Shown: in pieces, positions 4,963 through 8,523 of the stretch
Numbering within the stretch: the stretch's first letter is position 1
Layout of the letters: every line of letters starts with the position of its first letter
Assembly (NCBI GenBank): GCA_027489415.1
Contig: JAIXZU010000013.1
Coordinates: 1 to 8,523 of the forward strand
Direction of reading: 5' to 3'
Source: Alphaproteobacteria bacterium
Lineage (GTDB): Bacteria > Pseudomonadota > Alphaproteobacteria > UBA2136 > UBA6156
DNA length: 8,523 bases
Program-made: the position numbers and the translations under genes
The notes under the pieces: model-generated
The model's input: only the letters and a program-made list of their open reading frames with translations
Databases searched by the model: none
Told to the model about the DNA's origin: nothing

Positions 4963-6294
4963 TTAGGCGGAAAGCCCGCTCGCCATCAGTTTTTCCGCCA
5001 GAATCGTCACGGAAATCCCCAAAAGGTCAGCCGCATACTGCTTATTCCCCTGCGTATAAGCAAGCGTCGCCAACAACGTTTCCCGCTCAATTTCCGCGAG
5101 CCTCTTCGGCACAAATGCCGTCGTCGCGCCACCACTGGCATAGGCAGCCGCCGCAAGGCTGGAAGCCGCCGGCGTAATACTGGCCCGCGCATTCTCGTTA
5201 TTCACCGCCACCGGCATGTGCTGCAGGCTCATCGGGCTCAAAATCACATGGTCAGCCGTAATGTCACGCCCCCCCGCACCACATAGTAAAATGGCGCGGT
5301 GCATGGTATTCTCCAACTCACGGACATTGCCCTTCCAATAACAACCTTCCAGCTTCTCCGCCGCTGCTGCACTCAGTTCGGGCACGGTCTTAAAGCCATT
5401 CGCCGCGGCATACTTGGCCACAAAGTGCTTCGCTAAAGGCAATACATCCCCCTTACGCTCGCGCAGTGGGAGCAAATCAAGGCTCACCACACTCAGCCGG
5501 AAATACAGGTCTTCTCGGAATTTCCCCTCCGCCACATAACTCTCAAGCTGGCGGTTCGTCGTCGCAATCAACCGGATATCCACCGGCACCGGCTTATCCG
5601 CGCCAATCGGGTCAATCACGCGCTCCTGAATCGCCCGCAACAGTTTAGCCTGTAATCCAAGGTCCATCTCGGAAATTTCATCCAGCAGCAAAGTCCCGCC
5701 GTGGGCCTGTAAAAACTTACCTTTGCGGTCACTCAGCGCGCCACTGAACGCGCCCTTGGTATGCCCAAACAGCTCGGACTCCAACAGGTTCTCCGGTATC
5801 GCCGCACAGTTCACCGCAATAAACGGTTTGGCCGCACGCGGGCTGTTGGCATGGATAAACGACGCCATCACCTCTTTACCGGTTCCACTCTCACCGCGCA
5901 AAAGCACGGTCGCGGATGAATTGGCAAATTGCCGGGCCTGTTCAAGCAAGGCCGTTGTCCGTGCATCTGCTGCAATCGGTCCACCAGTTCGCTGGTTGGC
6001 ACTGAATTTCTCAACAAGCGCACGCAGCATGCGCGCATCAACCGGCTCAGTCAGGTACTCCATCGCTCCAAGCCGAATGGCCTTGGCACCCGTCGCAGGG
6101 TTGGCCGGACCAACGGCGACAATCGGTACGCTCAAACGGTTGGTTTTTAAAACAGCGGAAACGTCAGCCAATAATTCAGTCGTCGTAAAAATACCGTCAA
6201 CCGCTTCACCTACCAATATCGCCTGAGCCTCCGCCACGGTCATACACACCTTGGCAGGTGTCTCAGGCAGGGTCAGGCCAATCGCAAGCAACAT
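4963..6294 (-). CDS. flbD: Sigma-54-dependent flagellar transcription activator FlbD
   Basis: AAA+ enhancer-binding regulator that switches on late flagellar genes with sigma-54 in alphaproteobacteria and represses early ones. It has 443 residues from the ATG at 6294. A GTG eight codons upstream (6318) is possible; neither has a strong ribosome site, and the ATG fits the family start better. The N-terminal receiver-like domain (~1-95) lacks the phospho-acceptor Asp and has YLTEPVD where receivers carry a Lys, as expected for FlbD, which is controlled by FliX rather than phosphorylation. The AAA+ domain shows Walker A GESGTGKE (134-141), GAFSGA (181-186), Walker B LLLDE (202-206), sensor I ATTNR (244-248) and GNVRELEN (322-329). 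A Fis-type helix-turn-helix ends the protein (~399-437). Oddities are the Thr-to-Ser change in the sigma-54 contact loop and a divergent recognition helix. It sits 80 bp after motA. Confidence 0.95.
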   Translation of the reverse strand: MLLAIGLTLPETPAKVCMTVAEAQAILVGEAVDGIFTTTELLADVSAVLKTNRLSVPIVAVGPANPATGAKAIRLGAMEYLTEPVDARMLRALVEKFSANQRTGGPIAADARTTALLEQARQFANSSATVLLRGESGTGKEVMASFIHANSPRAAKPFIAVNCAAIPENLLESELFGHTKGAFSGALSDRKGKFLQAHGGTLLLDEISEMDLGLQAKLLRAIQERVIDPIGADKPVPVDIRLIATTNRQLESYVAEGKFREDLYFRLSVVSLDLLPLRERKGDVLPLAKHFVAKYAAANGFKTVPELSAAAAEKLEGCYWKGNVRELENTMHRAILLCGAGGRDITADHVILSPMSLQHMPVAVNNENARASITPAASSLAAAAYASGGATTAFVPKRLAEIERETLLATLAYTQGNKQYAADLLGISVTILAEKLMASGLSA

Positions 6295-6374
6295 GGGGCA
6301 ATAATGTCCGAAACACACCGGTACGGCAATCCCAAAGCCATCTTACAGCAGGGAATACGACGTTTTTATGAAGT

Positions 6375-7139
6375 TTACTTGAACACCGTAATACGCTGCG
6401 TCGGCGGCAACAGTGCATTCAGGTGCAATTCCAGCTGCCGCGGATTTTCCAGCCGGACCATACTTAACACCGCAGCCGTAATCAGCTTGCGAGTCAGCAG
6501 GTCGTCTGCTCCCGTGCGCTCAAGTTTGGTCGCAATCGGCGTCAGCACCATATACGCCAGTATGGCACCATAAAAGGTTGTGAGAATCGCCACGGACATT
6601 GCCGGCCCAATAGTAGACGGGTCGGACAATCCCCCCAACATCTGCACCAGCCCGATCAACGTCCCGATAAGTCCCATCGAAGGTGCAATTTCAGCCCCAC
6701 GCCGCACGACGGCAAGCGCTCGCTCATGGCGCTCAACGGAGGTCATCGTGTCATGGTAAAGCAACTTTTCAAGGGCGTCGGCAGGGGCCCCATCCACCGC
6801 CAGGCTTAACGCCTGTTTCAAGAAAGGTATGGTTTCAGCTTTGGCTTCTTTTTGCAACGCCAGCATGTTACTGGCTCTCGCTTTCTGGGCCATAAGAATC
6901 AACCGTTTGGCCAACTGGCCGAATTCCTGATTTTCCCCAACTAAAGCGCGCCCAATCGTACTGCTGGCACGCACCACTTCCACCACGGGAAAGGAGGTGA
7001 GGGTCACCGTCAAGGTTCCTCCAAGCACAATCAATACGGAAGGAACATCCACAAACGCCACAAAGGAGCCCCCCAGATGAATGGCAATCGCCACCAGGGT
7101 CAGGGACAAAACCAGTCCAACAAGAGTCATGGAATTCAT
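6375..7139 (-). CDS. motA: Flagellar motor stator protein MotA (PomA-like)
   Basis: Inner-membrane stator subunit which, with MotB, conducts ions and turns the flagellar rotor by contacting FliG. It has 254 residues, the length of the compact PomA/MotP-like type rather than the ~295-residue E. coli form. Membrane segments lie at ~5-22, ~32-50, ~152-172 and ~180-203. Family hallmarks include GGSFVAFVDVPSVLIVLGG (23-41), R88 in the cytoplasmic loop (an R-x-x-x contact region in PomA), APSMGLIGTLIGL (152-164) and AILTTFYGAILA (184-195). The gene starts 10 bases after the fliN stop, with AAGG at that stop serving as ribosome site; ATG at 7130 (residue 4) is an alternative start. No motB follows; the next gene is flbD. 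Whether it uses H+ or Na+ cannot be read from this subunit alone. Confidence 0.95.
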   Translation of the reverse strand: MNSMTLVGLVLSLTLVAIAIHLGGSFVAFVDVPSVLIVLGGTLTVTLTSFPVVEVVRASSTIGRALVGENQEFGQLAKRLILMAQKARASNMLALQKEAKAETIPFLKQALSLAVDGAPADALEKLLYHDTMTSVERHERALAVVRRGAEIAPSMGLIGTLIGLVQMLGGLSDPSTIGPAMSVAILTTFYGAILAYMVLTPIATKLERTGADDLLTRKLITAAVLSMVRLENPRQLELHLNALLPPTQRITVFK

Positions 7140-7149
7140 GCGTCTAACC

Positions 7150-7458
7150 TTACGTCGCGGACTTAACGATTTCCGTCATCGTCACGCCAAGCTTGTCATC
7201 CACAATCACCACTTCACCGCGTGCCACAAGCCTGTCATTCACATAAACATCAATGGCATCACCAACTTTACGGTCAAGCTCAACCACAGCTCCACGCCCC
7301 AGCTTCAGCAACTGAGAAATATTCATTGCCGTAGTGCCAAGCACGGCTTTCACTGTCACCGGCACATCGTAGACGGCCTCAAGTCCAGCTTCACTGCCCT
7401 TGGCACCGCTATTGGCATCACCAAGGTCTTCTAAATTCAGGTTTTGCTTGTCGTTCAT
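7150..7458 (-). CDS. fliN: Flagellar motor switch protein FliN
   Basis: Small C-ring protein that binds FliM and FliH, forming the lower rim of the switch and docking the export ATPase complex. It has 102 residues from the ATG at 7458. A GTG three codons earlier (7467) is less likely, because GCGGTG upstream of the ATG can act as a weak ribosome site. An acidic, low-complexity N-terminus (~1-25) leads to the SpoA (FliN/C-ring) domain at ~29-99, with VYDVPVTVKAVLG (29-41), ISQLLKLGRGAVVELD (47-62), VNDRLVARGEVVIVDDKLG (73-91) and TEIV (95-98), all typical. It lies 88 bp after fliH and 10 bp before motA. The gap to fliH contains a small hairpin without a U-run, so transcription probably continues. 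Confidence 0.96.
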   Translation of the reverse strand: MNDKQNLNLEDLGDANSGAKGSEAGLEAVYDVPVTVKAVLGTTAMNISQLLKLGRGAVVELDRKVGDAIDVYVNDRLVARGEVVIVDDKLGVTMTEIVKSAT

Positions 7459-7546
7459 GGAATACACCGCTTATTTTAGGCAACCTTAACCGCCTTTCCC
7501 ATACCCTGCAAGGCTCCTGCATCATAGCTGCCCGCACATTCAGCCC

Positions 7547-8392
7547 TTACTTCAGGGCATCTACCATATCATCATCTTCCAGCAAGGCATCCGCCCGTGC
7601 TCGCGCAGCTCTTTGCGCCTCATCTTCCACGTCTGGCAAAATACCGGGGACAGCCTGCATCACTGGTGTAGCCGCCGCGACTGTTTCGGAAGCCGCTGCC
7701 GGAGCAGCCATGGTCTGTGGCGCACGCGGCCCTAGGTCAGCCTTATGCTCAGTGCTCAGCATCTGAGCGCCAACACCAGCTAGCAAGGTATCGAGGTGCT
7801 GCAAATGCTGGGCAAGTTTACTTTCCACCCCACCATTCGTCCATTGAACAACAGCATCTGTATGTCCAAGTGCAGGGTCCGAAACGATATTCATCGGCAA
7901 TCCCATAATCGCCGCCTGTGGCAAACCAAGCTTTTCATGGAACCCACGCGCCGCGGGGTGAATCTTCAGGGTAAGGGATTCATCAGTCACCAACATCGGC
8001 AAAAGCGCGCGCAAATGATGCTCAAGCAGTTCAGGTCCCAAATAAACCGCAACATGCCCAAGCAACTGATGAATACTCACCCGCAGCAGGCTGAGCATCT
8101 GCACCAGAAGCTGTTCTTCTCTCTGTGTTTGGCTTGTTTGCAGCGCCAAGATGGTATTCTGCAAATGCTGCTGTAGCTGGGCAAGGTCAGCCTGCGCCTG
8201 GGATTGTCCTTCTTCCAAGCCTTTAGCATAACCCTCTGCATAAGCACTCTGGCGTGCCTCATCAAGCTGTTTGGCATGGTTGGAAGAACTTGCGCCCCCC
8301 CCTGAAGACGCTCCACCCTGCTGACCATTCACAAGCTCAAAAAATTCGGTATCAAATCCGAATTTGGTATAGGGCGTGGTGGGCGCGCTCAT
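7547..8392 (-). CDS. fliH: Flagellar export ATPase regulator FliH (FlbE-like)
   Basis: Cytoplasmic regulator that holds the FliI export ATPase and tethers it to the C-ring through FliN. It has 281 residues. The N-terminal KFGFDTEF (10-17) is the alphaproteobacterial FliH/FlbE start motif. A Gly/Ser-rich stretch (22-37) is followed by YAEGYAKGLEEG (51-62), part of the GxxxG helix repeat typical of FliH, then a coiled-coil segment (~65-110) and the C-terminal FliH domain (~95-205) with VVQWTNGGVE (181-190). Beyond ~210 there is an Ala/Pro-rich extension ending in an acidic segment, less conserved in the family. It begins 24 bases after the fliG stop, with a weak ribosome site (CGGGAA). A run of eight G codes Gly31-33. 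Confidence 0.93.
   Translation of the reverse strand: MSAPTTPYTKFGFDTEFFELVNGQQGGASSGGGASSSNHAKQLDEARQSAYAEGYAKGLEEGQSQAQADLAQLQQHLQNTILALQTSQTQREEQLLVQMLSLLRVSIHQLLGHVAVYLGPELLEHHLRALLPMLVTDESLTLKIHPAARGFHEKLGLPQAAIMGLPMNIVSDPALGHTDAVVQWTNGGVESKLAQHLQHLDTLLAGVGAQMLSTEHKADLGPRAPQTMAAPAAASETVAAATPVMQAVPGILPDVEDEAQRAARARADALLEDDDMVDALK
8295..8302 (-). repeat. Mononucleotide G8 tract in fliH
   Basis: On the minus strand eight consecutive G occupy codons 31-33 of fliH (GGG GGG GGC). Gain or loss of one base would shift the frame near the start of the protein. Confidence 0.85.
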
Positions 8393-8416
8393 CCGTTAAG
8401 GTTTTCCCGGTGCCAA

Positions 8417-8523
8417 TTAGGTAATGAACTCGTCGGCACCATCGGCACCGCTCGCAATCACAATCGTACCGCGGTCGGCAAGCCCCTTGGCCACAGCCAC
8501 AATTTTCAGCTGTGCTTCGTCCA
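8417..8523 (-). CDS. fliG: Flagellar motor switch protein FliG, C-terminal end only
   Basis: Only the last 34 codons and two bases of a further codon are in the window; the gene continues past the edge. The translated segment, beginning DEAQLKIVAVAKGLADRG and ending DEFIT before TAA at 8419-8417, fits the final helix and tail of FliG (families usually read xEAQQxIxxIARxLxxxGxIxI). FliG is the rotor protein of the C-ring on which MotA acts. Its position immediately before fliH and fliN agrees with the fliF-fliG-fliH-fliN order of alphaproteobacteria. The assignment rests on a short segment plus context. Confidence 0.85.
   Translation of the reverse strand, partial: DEAQLKIVAVAKGLADRGTIVIASGADGADEFIT

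Noticed and set aside
7468..7546. Small hairpin in the fliH-fliN gap as a terminator
   Set aside because: The stem is five pairs with one wobble and a 3-nt loop, and no T-run follows; the genes are probably co-transcribed.

Overview
The window reads as part of an alphaproteobacterial chromosome of moderate GC content. The main reason is the minus-strand cluster fliG-fliH-fliN-motA-flbD-flhA. FlbD is the alphaproteobacterial flagellar sigma-54 activator, FliH has the alphaproteobacterial FlbE-like form, and MotA is of the long PomA-like type. The nrdA gene lacks an N-terminal ATP cone, which is also seen in alphaproteobacteria. I cannot name the genus. Every protein gene I can support lies on the minus strand. 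No mobile element, CRISPR array, tRNA or rRNA was found.

Region by region, in the direction of transcription (high to low coordinates). 8523-8417 is the last 34 codons of fliG. 8392-7547 is fliH, 7458-7150 fliN, 7139-6375 motA and 6294-4963 flbD, all closely spaced and probably one operon that begins outside the window. An intrinsic terminator (4951-4929), an inverted repeat and a possible sigma-54-type GG/GC element fill the short gap before flhA (4877-2739). About 1 kb without a protein gene follows (2738-1702). It separates flhA from nrdA (1701-1, cut by the window edge).

The non-coding kilobase is the most unusual part. Next to flhA, on the plus strand, an exact-consensus sigma-70 promoter (TTGACA, 17 bp, TATAAT) with an AT-rich upstream flank drives a predicted ~180-nt RNA. 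This RNA folds into one long, nearly continuous rod with an internal bubble. Its size and shape resemble 6S RNA, but I cannot prove the family. Beyond it lies a strongly strand-skewed tract (64 C and 3 G in 2271-2390 of the plus strand). Then come a near-perfect NrdR box with a weaker second box, and two G-quadruplex-capable motifs on the nrdA-sense strand. nrdA therefore appears to be NrdR-regulated and to have an unusually long, G-rich leader of about 400 nt.

Together the flagellar genes cover the switch/C-ring (FliG, FliN), the export ATPase regulator (FliH), the export gate (FlhA), a stator subunit (MotA) and the regulator that times late flagellar genes (FlbD). FlbD has two sequence oddities: GAFSGA instead of GAFTGA, and a changed recognition helix.
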